NCBI RefSeq assembly: GCF_035317345.1
Contig: NZ_JAYKTU010000005.1
Reading direction: 5' to 3' (one strand)
Length of the DNA: 64,000 nt
Origin: Cellvibrio fontiphilus
GTDB taxonomy: Bacteria > Pseudomonadota > Gammaproteobacteria > Pseudomonadales > Cellvibrionaceae
This document shows, in pieces, positions 25,106-33,297 of the stretch. Positions within the stretch are counted from its first letter, which is position 1. Every line of letters starts with the position of its first letter. Under the pieces are notes generated by a model that was not told the DNA's origin, searched no databases, and saw only the letters and a list, made by a program, of their open reading frames with translations. The position numbers were made by a program, and so were the translations under genes.

Positions 25106-25192
25106 TGGTGCCAGTGGTCGGACTCGAACCGACACGCTTTTAAGGGCGCCGGATTTTGAATCCGGTGCGTCTACCAATTCCGCCACACTGGC
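25106..25192 (-). tRNA. tRNA-Leu (anticodon CAA)
   Basis: An 87-base class II tRNA with the 3' CCA encoded. The acceptor stem is GCCAGTG/CACTGGC, the D-arm contains GGTAGACGC, the anticodon stem CCGGA/TCCGG holds the loop TTCAAAA so the anticodon is CAA, and the T-arm has GGTTCGAGTCC. The long variable arm is typical of tRNA-Leu. It stands alone between the cyclase gene and queA. I saw no integrated element or duplicated 3' end next to it. Confidence 0.97.
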
Positions 25193-25460
25193 GAGTGGTG
25201 CGCATTCTAATGATTTGAACTCTCCTGTCAAACACTAATTTCAAAAATGATTTAAAACCGTCATTTGCCGAACGGTTTGGTTAAAAATTAGCTTTTCGTG
25301 ATTGAAACTGTATCTGTGGCGACCTGGAACATCGGCAAACCTCCCTAATTTAAACTTAACGCAAATTGGTATACCCTTGCGCCCACTTTTTGGCAGTCAG
25401 CCGATTCTTATTTGTCGTTCCAGTCTGGAATTATCATTCAACCTTTTTAAGTGCCTTCCT

Positions 25461-26546
25461 ATGCGTCGCCAGGATTTTTATTACGATTTACCTGATGTCC
25501 TTATCGCCCGTATACCGGCTGCTGAGCGACGCGGTAGTCGCCTGCTGCAAATGGACGGTGTTACCGGCAAACTGCATCATGGCCAGTTTCCTGATCTTCT
25601 CAATCTGGTTGAGCCGGGTGATTTAATGGTGTTCAACAACACGCGGGTAATTCCTGCGCGTTTGTTTGGTCAGAAGACTTCCGGTGGCCAGGTCGAAATT
25701 TTAGTAGAGCGTGTCCTGGATAATCGCCGTGTGCTTGCCCATACGCGCGCCAGTAAGGCGCCAAAAGTGGGTTCGCAGGTGATTTTGCAAGACGGCACTC
25801 GCGTGCAATTGTCTGCCCGTCAGGATGCACTGTTTGAGTGGGAATTCCTGGGCGATGATCCGGTGCTGGAGGTGCTTGAGCGCATCGGGCATATGCCATT
25901 GCCACCTTATATTGATCGTGAAGATGTGGCCGCAGATCGCGAGCGTTACCAGACGGTTTACGGGGAAAAGCAAGGTGCAGTCGCTGCGCCTACCGCCGGT
26001 TTGCACTTTGATGAATTGATGCTGCAAGAGCTGCGTGCAAAGGGTGTGAATATCGCGTTTGTTACTCTGCATGTAGGTGCTGGTACGTTTCAAAACATGC
26101 GCGTCGATAATATCGCTGAACACCAGATGCATTCTGAAATTATGGATGTATCGGCGGAGGTGTGTGAACTGGTCAGAGCGACCAAGGCGGCGGGTAAGCG
26201 GGTAATCGCCGTGGGTACTACCAGTGTGCGCAGTTTGGAATCCGCTGCGCAGGGCTTTGCTGATCCTGCTCAAAAGGGAGCGATTAATCCCTATCAGGGG
26301 GAAACTGACATTTTCATTTACCCTGGTTACCGTTTCCAGGTAGTGGATGCGCTGATCACCAATTTTCATTTGCCTGAATCCACTTTGATTATGCTGGTGT
26401 CTGCCTTTGCTGGTTATGGTTTTACTATGGCGGCTTATAAAGAGGCAGTAGCACAGCAGTACCGTTTTTTCAGTTATGGCGACGCCATGTTTATCACCCG
26501 CAATCCCGCCGCGCCCCAGCAGTTGGTTGGTCAGGCCCAGGCATAA
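25461..26546 (+). CDS. queA: S-adenosylmethionine:tRNA ribosyltransferase-isomerase QueA
   Basis: Adds the cyclopentene ring precursor to preQ1-modified tRNA, giving epoxyqueuosine. I placed the start at the ATG at 25461 (361 aa, MRRQDFYYDLPDVLIARIP), which matches the conserved family N-terminus; an ORF in the same frame extends upstream without a plausible ribosome site. Motifs seen are PGDLMVFNNTRVIPARLF (about 48-65), VAAPTAGLHFDELML, and VTLHVGAGTFQ. It is followed by tgt, the other queuosine step, 24 bases downstream. Confidence 0.94.
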   Translation: MRRQDFYYDLPDVLIARIPAAERRGSRLLQMDGVTGKLHHGQFPDLLNLVEPGDLMVFNNTRVIPARLFGQKTSGGQVEILVERVLDNRRVLAHTRASKAPKVGSQVILQDGTRVQLSARQDALFEWEFLGDDPVLEVLERIGHMPLPPYIDREDVAADRERYQTVYGEKQGAVAAPTAGLHFDELMLQELRAKGVNIAFVTLHVGAGTFQNMRVDNIAEHQMHSEIMDVSAEVCELVRATKAAGKRVIAVGTTSVRSLESAAQGFADPAQKGAINPYQGETDIFIYPGYRFQVVDALITNFHLPESTLIMLVSAFAGYGFTMAAYKEAVAQQYRFFSYGDAMFITRNPAAPQQLVGQAQA

Positions 26547-26570
26547 GTGCCCTACCTCAGAGAGAATATC

Positions 26571-27710
26571 GTGAGCGACAATTGTTTTATGGAATTTGAG
26601 TTAGACAGTCAGGCGGGCAGGGCGCGTCGCGGCCGGTTGAAATTTCCGCGCGGTACTGTGGAAACCCCTGCATTTATGCCAGTGGGCACCTACGGCACAG
26701 TAAAAGGTATGACCCCGCGGGATATTGAAGACATAGGTGCTCAGATTATTTTGGGAAATACCTTTCACTTGATGCTGCGTCCTGGTACCGAAGTGATCAA
26801 GGCCCATGGTGATTTGCATGATTTTATGCAGTGGAAGGGCCCTATATTGACTGACTCCGGTGGCTTTCAGGTGTTTAGTTTGGGGAAGTTGCGCAAAATT
26901 ACCGAAGACGGTGTTACCTTCAAATCGCCAATCAATGGCAACAAAGTATTTATGGGGCCGGAAGAGTCGATGCAAGTTCAGCGCGATTTGGGTTCCGACA
27001 TAGTTATGATCTTTGACGAGTGCACTCCCTATCCTGCGACTGTTCATGAAGCGCGCGATTCCATGGAATTGTCATTGCGCTGGGCCAAGCGCTCCAAAAT
27101 TGCCCATGGTGACAATCCCTCTGCCTTGTTCGGCATTGTCCAGGGAGGAATGTACGAAAACCTGCGCACTGAATCGCTGACTGGATTGGTGGAGATCGGT
27201 TTCGATGGTTATGCCATTGGTGGACTCTCGGTGGGGGAGCCAAAGGAGGATATGCTGCGCATCTTGGAGCATCTCACCCCACAAATGCCCAAGCACAAAC
27301 CTCGTTATCTCATGGGAGTGGGTAAGCCTGCAGATCTTGTGGAGGGAGTGCGTCGCGGTGTGGATATGTTTGACTGTGTTATGCCGACCCGTAATGCCCG
27401 CAATGGCCACCTGTTTACCAGTGAAGGTGTTGTTAAGTTGCGCAATGCCAAGTATCGCGAAGATACTGGCCCGCTTGATGCCATGTGCGATTGCTACACC
27501 TGTAAAAATTTCTCCCGCGCCTACCTGCATCACCTTGATAAATGCAATGAAATGCTGGGTGCCCAACTCAATACCATCCATAACCTGCGTTATTACCAGC
27601 GCATAATGGCTGATATGCGTGCAGCCTTGAGTAGTGGGACATTTGATGCCTTTTTGAGCGATTTTTATGGGCGACAGGGCTTGGATGTCCCACCGGCGCC
27701 GACTAGTTAA
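26571..27710 (+). CDS. tgt: queuine tRNA-ribosyltransferase (TGT)
   Basis: Exchanges guanine for preQ1 at wobble position 34 of GUN-anticodon tRNAs. The GTG at 26571 has AGAGAGA just upstream and gives 379 residues; an ATG at 26589 is the other candidate. The catalytic Asps lie in ILTDSGGFQVFS and GVDMFDCVMPTRNARNGHLF, and the zinc ligands in CDCYTCKNFSRAYLHHL near the C-terminus. It stands between queA and secD, the classic order except that yajC, usually found here, is not present. Confidence 0.94.
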   Translation: MSDNCFMEFELDSQAGRARRGRLKFPRGTVETPAFMPVGTYGTVKGMTPRDIEDIGAQIILGNTFHLMLRPGTEVIKAHGDLHDFMQWKGPILTDSGGFQVFSLGKLRKITEDGVTFKSPINGNKVFMGPEESMQVQRDLGSDIVMIFDECTPYPATVHEARDSMELSLRWAKRSKIAHGDNPSALFGIVQGGMYENLRTESLTGLVEIGFDGYAIGGLSVGEPKEDMLRILEHLTPQMPKHKPRYLMGVGKPADLVEGVRRGVDMFDCVMPTRNARNGHLFTSEGVVKLRNAKYREDTGPLDAMCDCYTCKNFSRAYLHHLDKCNEMLGAQLNTIHNLRYYQRIMADMRAALSSGTFDAFLSDFYGRQGLDVPPAPTS

Positions 27711-27742
27711 TACCGGCATCGTTGTTGGGCGCAAATTAGGGT

Positions 27743-27787
27743 TATAATCCGGCGCCCTTGACCATACCGCCGTCCACAATCGGACGG
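27743..27787 (+). promoter_or_regulatory. putative promoter and leader hairpin for secDF
   Basis: TATAAT at 27743-27748 is a strong -10 box, but the -35 is poor. The transcript would have a leader of about 130 bases before secD. A small hairpin (CCGTCC 27770-27775 with GGACGG 27782-27787) lies in the leader. Confidence 0.5.
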
Positions 27788-27882
27788 TGTGCAAGTAAAA
27801 ATAAGGTGGAATAGATTCGCGTGATTAGATGTAACGCTTGTGCGATTGCTAGTCTCCGCCACAGACAACTTGGGAAAACCCT

Positions 27883-29766
27883 ATGCTAAATCGCTATCCA
27901 TTATGGAAATATCTGTTGCTACTTTTTTTTACAGTAGTTGGCGTCGTTTATTCTATTCCTAACCTCTATGCGCCTGATCCGGCAATACAGGTCTCTGGCG
28001 ATTCGAGCGCCAAAGTGATCGATGCGCCGGTCCTGGCCAAAATGGAGGAGGCACTAAAAGCAGCTAATATCGAAGCTTTTGGCGGCGAGGTGAATGAAAA
28101 AACAGCAATGCTGCGGATAAAAAAAGCAGAGCAGCAAATGCTTGCCCGCAAAACTGTCCAGCAGGCGCTTGGGGATGGTTATGTAGTTGCATTAAACACA
28201 GCCTCTACGACTCCTGCCTGGTTGCAGGCCTTGGGTGCCGAGCCACTTAAGTTGGGCCTTGATCTTGCGGGTGGTGTGCATTTTTTGCTGGAGGTAGACA
28301 CAGCTTCTGCGGTTGCCAAACGCCAGGAAATAAATGCCGATGACATGAAAGACAAGATGCGCAAAGCCAAGGTGCGTTACAGCTCCGTAGCTGCTCAAAA
28401 AGATAACCAGATTATCGCCAGATTCCGCACTGCGGAAGCGCGCGATGAAGCGATAAGCCTTTTGCGTAGCGATTATCCAACACTGCTATTTAGCAAAGCA
28501 GATGGAGATTCAGGTGCGAGTGAGTTCAGCTACACCGCCAGTTTTACTGAAGCAGGTATTCGCGAAATAGAGGATTACGCACTCAGCCAAAACCTGATAA
28601 CACTACGTAACCGTGTTAATGAATTGGGTGTGTCTGAGCCTATCGTGCAACGACAAGGTCGCAATCGTATTATCGTTCAGCTTGCGGGGATACAAGACCC
28701 GGCAGAAGCAAAACGAGTTATCGGTAAAACAGCCAACCTGGAGTTCCGTCTGGGTGCATCACCAGACACCTTGGTATCCAATAAAGAAGAGTTCCCTTTT
28801 AAAGATGAATTGATGCAAATGCAGCGTGGCAATGCTGTATTGGAAAAGCAACTCATTGTCACTGGTGACCGCGTATCCAACGCTACCAGTAGTTTTGATC
28901 CTGAAACCAATCAGCCGCAAGTAAATATTACTCTGGATAGTCTCGGTGGAACACACATGCACCGCGTAACCCGCAACAATGTGGGGCGTCAAATGGGCAT
29001 TCTCTTCATTGAATACAAAACCCGTACACAAATTGTGAAAAATGCGGCGGGCGAAGACGTAGAAAAGATGACCCAATATGTAGAGCGCAAAGTGATTAGC
29101 TTGGCAACTATTCAAAGTGCTCTGGGAGTGCAGTTCCGTATTACCGGTCTTGATAGTCCTGCTGAGGCTTCCGAGCTTGCCTTGTTGTTGCGTGCCGGCG
29201 CACTTGCTGCGCCCATGCACTTTGTGGAAGAGCGTACTATTGGTGCCTCTCTGGGTACAGAAAATATCAAAAACGGCGTGAATGCTACTCTTTGGGGGTT
29301 TGGTCTCGTCGTTTTATTTATGATTCTTGCTTATCGTGTGTTCGGTATTTTTGCCAATATCGCACTTGCATTAAACGTATTGTTAGTGATCACCATGTTG
29401 TCGATGTTTGGTGCAACCCTGACTCTTCCCGGTATCGCAGGCATAGTGTTAACCATCGGTATGGCGGTGGACGCCAATGTGTTGATTCACTCGCGTATTC
29501 GTGAGGAACTCAAAAATGGCGCTTCACCCCAACAGGCAATTTATGCAGGTTATGAAAGGGCGTTTGTCACGATTCTTGATGCGAACTTGACGACATTGAT
29601 TGTCGGTGTGATTTTGTTTGCGATAGGGACTGGTCCTATTAAAGGCTTTGCGGTCACATTAATCGTCGGGATTATAACTACCATGTATGCCTCTGTTAGC
29701 TGTAGTCGCGCCCTTGCCAATCTGGTTTATGGCCGCCGTAAAAACTTGCAAAAAATTTCGATTTAA
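27883..29766 (+). CDS. secD: protein translocase subunit SecD
   Basis: Inner-membrane component of the Sec translocase that uses the proton gradient to complete export. It has 627 residues, slightly longer than the E. coli protein. The first membrane segment (YPLWKYLLLLFFTVVGVVYSIPNLY) is followed by a large periplasmic P1 domain (about 40-450) containing LGLDLAGGVHFLLEVD and VNELGVSEPIVQRQG. Five membrane segments follow, with TIGMAVDANVLIHSRIREEL, the conserved Asp of the proton path. A GGGA ribosome site lies about 8 bases before the ATG. It is co-transcribed with secF, 12 bases downstream. Confidence 0.97.
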   Translation: MLNRYPLWKYLLLLFFTVVGVVYSIPNLYAPDPAIQVSGDSSAKVIDAPVLAKMEEALKAANIEAFGGEVNEKTAMLRIKKAEQQMLARKTVQQALGDGYVVALNTASTTPAWLQALGAEPLKLGLDLAGGVHFLLEVDTASAVAKRQEINADDMKDKMRKAKVRYSSVAAQKDNQIIARFRTAEARDEAISLLRSDYPTLLFSKADGDSGASEFSYTASFTEAGIREIEDYALSQNLITLRNRVNELGVSEPIVQRQGRNRIIVQLAGIQDPAEAKRVIGKTANLEFRLGASPDTLVSNKEEFPFKDELMQMQRGNAVLEKQLIVTGDRVSNATSSFDPETNQPQVNITLDSLGGTHMHRVTRNNVGRQMGILFIEYKTRTQIVKNAAGEDVEKMTQYVERKVISLATIQSALGVQFRITGLDSPAEASELALLLRAGALAAPMHFVEERTIGASLGTENIKNGVNATLWGFGLVVLFMILAYRVFGIFANIALALNVLLVITMLSMFGATLTLPGIAGIVLTIGMAVDANVLIHSRIREELKNGASPQQAIYAGYERAFVTILDANLTTLIVGVILFAIGTGPIKGFAVTLIVGIITTMYASVSCSRALANLVYGRRKNLQKISI

Positions 29767-29778
29767 GAGGCTGCCGCC

Positions 29779-30945
29779 ATGTCAAAAGAACTACGCATCA
29801 TCAATTTTATGGGCATGAGGCATTACACCTCTGCGCTGTCCATCATTATCGTAATCATTTCGATTGGATCTCTCGCTATCAATGGCTTGAAGCTTGGTCT
29901 TGATTTCACTGGTGGTACCCAGTTGGAAGTTATGCTCGACCGCCCGGCTGATCTCGATAAAATTCGGGAGGTATTGGAAAAAGAAGAATTGAAAAGTCCT
30001 GTTGCTGTGCTCTTTGGTTCGGATCAGGAAGTGATGATTCGCACCCAGGATCAGATGAAAGTAAAAGCACAGGAAAAGTTGGCTGTTGCTATCGCTGCGC
30101 TGGGAAATGGTGCCAGTCTCGAAGCATTGGAGCGCCCGGCGCGTGAACTAGAAGGATTTGCTGATGCTTTGGTGATAGCCAATATCAGCGAAGAATTGGT
30201 TCAACAGCAAAATTTATTCACTGCTGATAAATATGGTCGTGTCCAGTATCAACAACGCGATGGCAAGCTGCTTGTTAATTTGGAAAACTCTATCGATTCT
30301 GTTTACCTTAACCAGATTATTCTTGATCTGGAGCAGGCGACAGGGGCAAATATCGAATTGCGCAGTAGTGAGTTTGTCGGGCCGCAAATTGGTGATGAAT
30401 TGCGCGATCAGGGCGGCTTAGGCATGGTTGTCGCCTTTGTACTGGTTTTTCTTTATGTAGCTGTGCAGTTCCAGTGGAAGTTTTCAACGGGGGCAATCAT
30501 CGGATTGGTTCATGACGTTATTGTAACCTTGGGCTTTTTTGCGTTCTTTCAGTGGGATTTCGATTTAACTGTGCTCGCAGCAATCCTTGCTCTTATCGGC
30601 TATTCGATTAACGATACCATCGTAATTTACGATCGTATTCGCGAAAATTTCAGGATTTTACGTAAAACCAATCCGCATGAAGTTATCAATATTTCTATCA
30701 CCCAAACATTGGGTAGAACAATCATGACTTCTGCCTCGGTATTTATTGTGCTTTTCTGTTTGTATTTCATCGCGGGAGAAGTATTGCAGGGTTTTGCTCT
30801 GGCACTGATTATCGGTATTGTTGCCGGTACTTATTCCTCTGTGTACATCTGTGCAAACATAACGGCTGCACTTGGTATTACTAAAGAAGATTTAATGCCC
30901 AAACCAAAAGAGGAGGATGGTGTCGAGGGGCATGAGGCACCTTGA
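29779..30945 (+). CDS. secF: protein translocase subunit SecF with an enlarged periplasmic domain
   Basis: Partner of SecD in export. It has 388 residues against 323 in E. coli. The first membrane segment is followed by GLKLGLDFTGGTQLEVML and, after an unusually long periplasmic P1 region, SSEFVGPQIGDELRDQGG, then five membrane segments with LALIGYSINDTIVIYDRIRENF. The stretch between the two conserved P1 blocks is about 160 residues instead of about 90, because of an insertion around residues 90-165. A strong hairpin terminator follows at 30960-30987. Confidence 0.95.
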   Translation: MSKELRIINFMGMRHYTSALSIIIVIISIGSLAINGLKLGLDFTGGTQLEVMLDRPADLDKIREVLEKEELKSPVAVLFGSDQEVMIRTQDQMKVKAQEKLAVAIAALGNGASLEALERPARELEGFADALVIANISEELVQQQNLFTADKYGRVQYQQRDGKLLVNLENSIDSVYLNQIILDLEQATGANIELRSSEFVGPQIGDELRDQGGLGMVVAFVLVFLYVAVQFQWKFSTGAIIGLVHDVIVTLGFFAFFQWDFDLTVLAAILALIGYSINDTIVIYDRIRENFRILRKTNPHEVINISITQTLGRTIMTSASVFIVLFCLYFIAGEVLQGFALALIIGIVAGTYSSVYICANITAALGITKEDLMPKPKEEDGVEGHEAP

Positions 30946-30959
30946 TAATCCCTGTCTTA

Positions 30960-30990
30960 AACAACAGCGCCTTTTGGCGCTGTTGTTGTT
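30960..30990 (+). terminator. rho-independent terminator of secDF
   Basis: A perfect 12-base-pair stem (30960-30971 with 30976-30987) with a four-T loop is followed by GTTTTC. It lies 15 bases after the secF stop. Confidence 0.88.
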
Positions 30991-31017
30991 TTCAGGGCAT
31001 GATCTTTTAATCCTTGT

Positions 31018-33081
31018 GTGAGCAAAGAATTTCATCCATCTTTTCACTCAGTACACTTGCGGCAAACTCTTATGATCGAACACATCAGCTTCAGTCCATC
31101 GCTACAGTTCAGCGACGATATTGAACTCCTGCGTGAAACGGTTGGGCGCTTTCAGCGAATTTTTAACGGCAGTGGTTACGGTTTTTGGGAATGGAACTTA
31201 CAGACCCAGCACATTGAATGGTCTGGTGGGTTTTGGGAGCGTTTGGGTTATGGCCCCGAAGACGCGGAGAGTATTAGCGATGCCGGTAAAGTGCTCATGT
31301 ATATGCACCCCGACGACCGCGAGTATGCAGTAGAAGCCGCGCGTCAGCATTTGCGCAGCGGCAAACCCCTGGATGTTTCCTATCGCATTAGAACCAAGTC
31401 TGGCGATTATATCTGGACTCAGGTGCGTGCCGATTCCCTGCGTAATGAAAGTGGCCAGGCTACGGTCATGTCCGGGGTCAATTTCGACATCACTGAAATT
31501 AAAAAAGTGGAAGCGGCCTTGCGCGAGAGTGAGGCGCGTCAGGTGCGGATTATCCAGGCCTCCAGTGATGGTATTTGGGAGTGGTACGCTGATCGTGGTG
31601 GTTTCCACTTCTCCCATCGCTGCTGGGAGTTGTTGGGGTATGACGACTTGGATGACGTGCTGACCGAGGGTGAGGATCGTTTAAAAATCTGGCGCAAGCA
31701 TATTTACCCGCAAGACTTGCCCATTTTTGATAATGCCTTGATTGAGCACATGGCTGGCCGTGCGCCCTTTGATGTTGAGTACCGGTTGGTGAGCCAGCAG
31801 GGCGATATTCGCTGGATTCGCGGCCGTGGTCGTGCGGTTTTTAATGATCAGGGCCAGCCAATCATGATGTCTGGCAGCAATATGGACATTACCGAAATCA
31901 AGCGAGCAGAAGAGCGCGTAATTCAAGCCAAAGAACAAGCAGAGCAGGCCAACCGCGCCAAATCTGAATTTTTATCCAGCATGAGTCACGAGCTGCGTAC
32001 ACCGCTAAATGCGATTCTCGGCTATACCCAACTGTTTGAATATGACGGCAACCTCAAGCCCCAGCAAATTGAAAATGTGCGCGAGATTCGCAAAGCGGGA
32101 GAGCACTTGTTGCAACTGATTAATGATGTGCTCGATTTGGCCAAGATTGAATCGGGCAATATGACGGTTTCGTTGGAGCCGGTATTGGTGTCGCGCCTGA
32201 TTAATGAATGCTTTACCCTCGTGCAACCGCTGGCTGATGCAAAAGGTATTCGCCTGAGTGCGAGCCTTGGACAGCTGAACAATACCTATGTAGTAGCGGA
32301 CAATGTGCGGGTAAAACAGGTATTGCTCAACCTGCTCAGCAATGCCGTGAAATACAATCGTGTTGGCGGCGAGGTTGAGGTTCATTTAGCGGTTGTGGAC
32401 GGTCAGCAATTGCGCATCAGCGTGCGCGATACAGGGCGTGGTATTCCATTGCAGCGCCAAAATGAGGTATTTCAGCCGTTTAATCGGTTGAGTGCTGAAA
32501 ATTCCAATATCGAAGGTTCCGGTGTTGGTTTGGTTATTACCAAACAATTAGTAGAGATGATGAGGGGCAAGCTGGATTTTGTCAGTGAGGAGGGTGTTGG
32601 CACTACTTTCTGGATAGATTTTCCGATTGCCACTGAGTGGAATGACGAGCCTATCCAAAAGCCATCCGGCACCAAAAACTACGCTCCTGCCAGTTTAAAT
32701 GTCACTCGTTCCTGCAAGGTGTTGTACGTGGAGGACAACCCCACCAATGTGCGGTTACTGCGGCAAATTTTTGATCGTTACCCACAGTTAGAGTTGGAAG
32801 TGGCTGAGGAAGCTTTTCTGGGAATCTACAAGGCGCGTAGCCTCAATCCAGATTTGGTCATTCTGGATATCAACCTCCCTGGCATGGATGGTTATGAGGT
32901 GCTGAGTGTGCTGAAAAGCGACCCTTCGACCAGTGCGATTCCGGTAATCGGCTTGTCGGCGAATGCCATGCCCTATGATATAGAGCGAGGGCGCAGTGCC
33001 GGTTTTTTTGATTACCTGACCAAGCCGGTAGATATTCATCGCTTGATTGATGTGTTTAACCAGTTACTCCACGATCATTAG
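31018..33081 (+). CDS. soluble PAS-PAS hybrid histidine kinase with C-terminal receiver domain
   Basis: A 687-residue sensor kinase when started at the GTG at 31018; an ATG at 31072 is the alternative, and neither has a good ribosome site. Domains in order: PAS 1 (about 45-170, with its PAC motif DYIWTQVRADSLRNESG), PAS 2 (about 170-300), a coiled coil (about 295-320), HisKA with phospho-acceptor His324 (SMSHELRTPLNAILGY), HATPase (NLLSNAVKYN, then DTGRGIP), and a receiver with Asp617 in LVILDINLPGMDGYEVL. No membrane segment is seen, so it senses a cytoplasmic signal. No response regulator or output gene is adjacent, so it is an orphan kinase. Confidence 0.9.
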   Translation: MSKEFHPSFHSVHLRQTLMIEHISFSPSLQFSDDIELLRETVGRFQRIFNGSGYGFWEWNLQTQHIEWSGGFWERLGYGPEDAESISDAGKVLMYMHPDDREYAVEAARQHLRSGKPLDVSYRIRTKSGDYIWTQVRADSLRNESGQATVMSGVNFDITEIKKVEAALRESEARQVRIIQASSDGIWEWYADRGGFHFSHRCWELLGYDDLDDVLTEGEDRLKIWRKHIYPQDLPIFDNALIEHMAGRAPFDVEYRLVSQQGDIRWIRGRGRAVFNDQGQPIMMSGSNMDITEIKRAEERVIQAKEQAEQANRAKSEFLSSMSHELRTPLNAILGYTQLFEYDGNLKPQQIENVREIRKAGEHLLQLINDVLDLAKIESGNMTVSLEPVLVSRLINECFTLVQPLADAKGIRLSASLGQLNNTYVVADNVRVKQVLLNLLSNAVKYNRVGGEVEVHLAVVDGQQLRISVRDTGRGIPLQRQNEVFQPFNRLSAENSNIEGSGVGLVITKQLVEMMRGKLDFVSEEGVGTTFWIDFPIATEWNDEPIQKPSGTKNYAPASLNVTRSCKVLYVEDNPTNVRLLRQIFDRYPQLELEVAEEAFLGIYKARSLNPDLVILDINLPGMDGYEVLSVLKSDPSTSAIPVIGLSANAMPYDIERGRSAGFFDYLTKPVDIHRLIDVFNQLLHDH

Positions 33082-33104
33082 TTTATTGCCTTATTTTTCT
33101 CCTC

Positions 33105-33120
33105 CGGGGCAATCGCCCCG
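33105..33120. terminator. weak GC hairpin after the hybrid kinase gene
   Basis: CGGGGC (33105-33110) pairs with GCCCCG (33115-33120) around a four-base loop, 24 bases after the kinase stop. No T-run follows, so intrinsic termination is uncertain. Confidence 0.35.
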
Positions 33121-33146
33121 CTATTACTTCCCTGCCCAGTACCCCG

Positions 33147-33173
33147 CTTTGCATAAAGTTAATTAATGCAAAG
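33147..33173. promoter_or_regulatory. imperfect inverted repeat upstream of the RND operon
   Basis: CTTTGCAT (33147-33154) and ATGCAAAG (33166-33173) form an inverted repeat with an 11-base centre. It extends outward to CCCG/CGGG with one unpaired base. It could be a second regulator site or part of a terminator. No T-run follows it. Confidence 0.35.
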
Positions 33174-33210
33174 TCGGGTGGCCTTTGCCCTTGGAATCTC
33201 TATTATTCTC

Positions 33211-33232
33211 AAAATGAACGATTGTTCATTTT
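33211..33232. promoter_or_regulatory. perfect palindromic TetR-type operator of the RND operon
   Basis: AAAATGAAC (33211-33219) and GTTCATTTT (33224-33232) are a perfect 9-base inverted repeat around GATT, 65 bases before the adaptor ATG. TATTAT at 33201-33206 just before it is a -10 candidate. Its size and position fit the binding site of the TetR repressor encoded at the end of the same operon. Confidence 0.7.
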
Positions 33233-33297
33233 CTTTCCCATTCTTGCTATCGGATGTTGGTACACCAACGAGTGGCAGTTGTTTAAGGAGTTTCAAG

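Noticed and set aside
25106..25192. tRNA-Leu as an integration site for a mobile element
   Set aside because: No integrase, duplicated tRNA end or foreign-looking genes lie on either side. Both neighbours are core genes.
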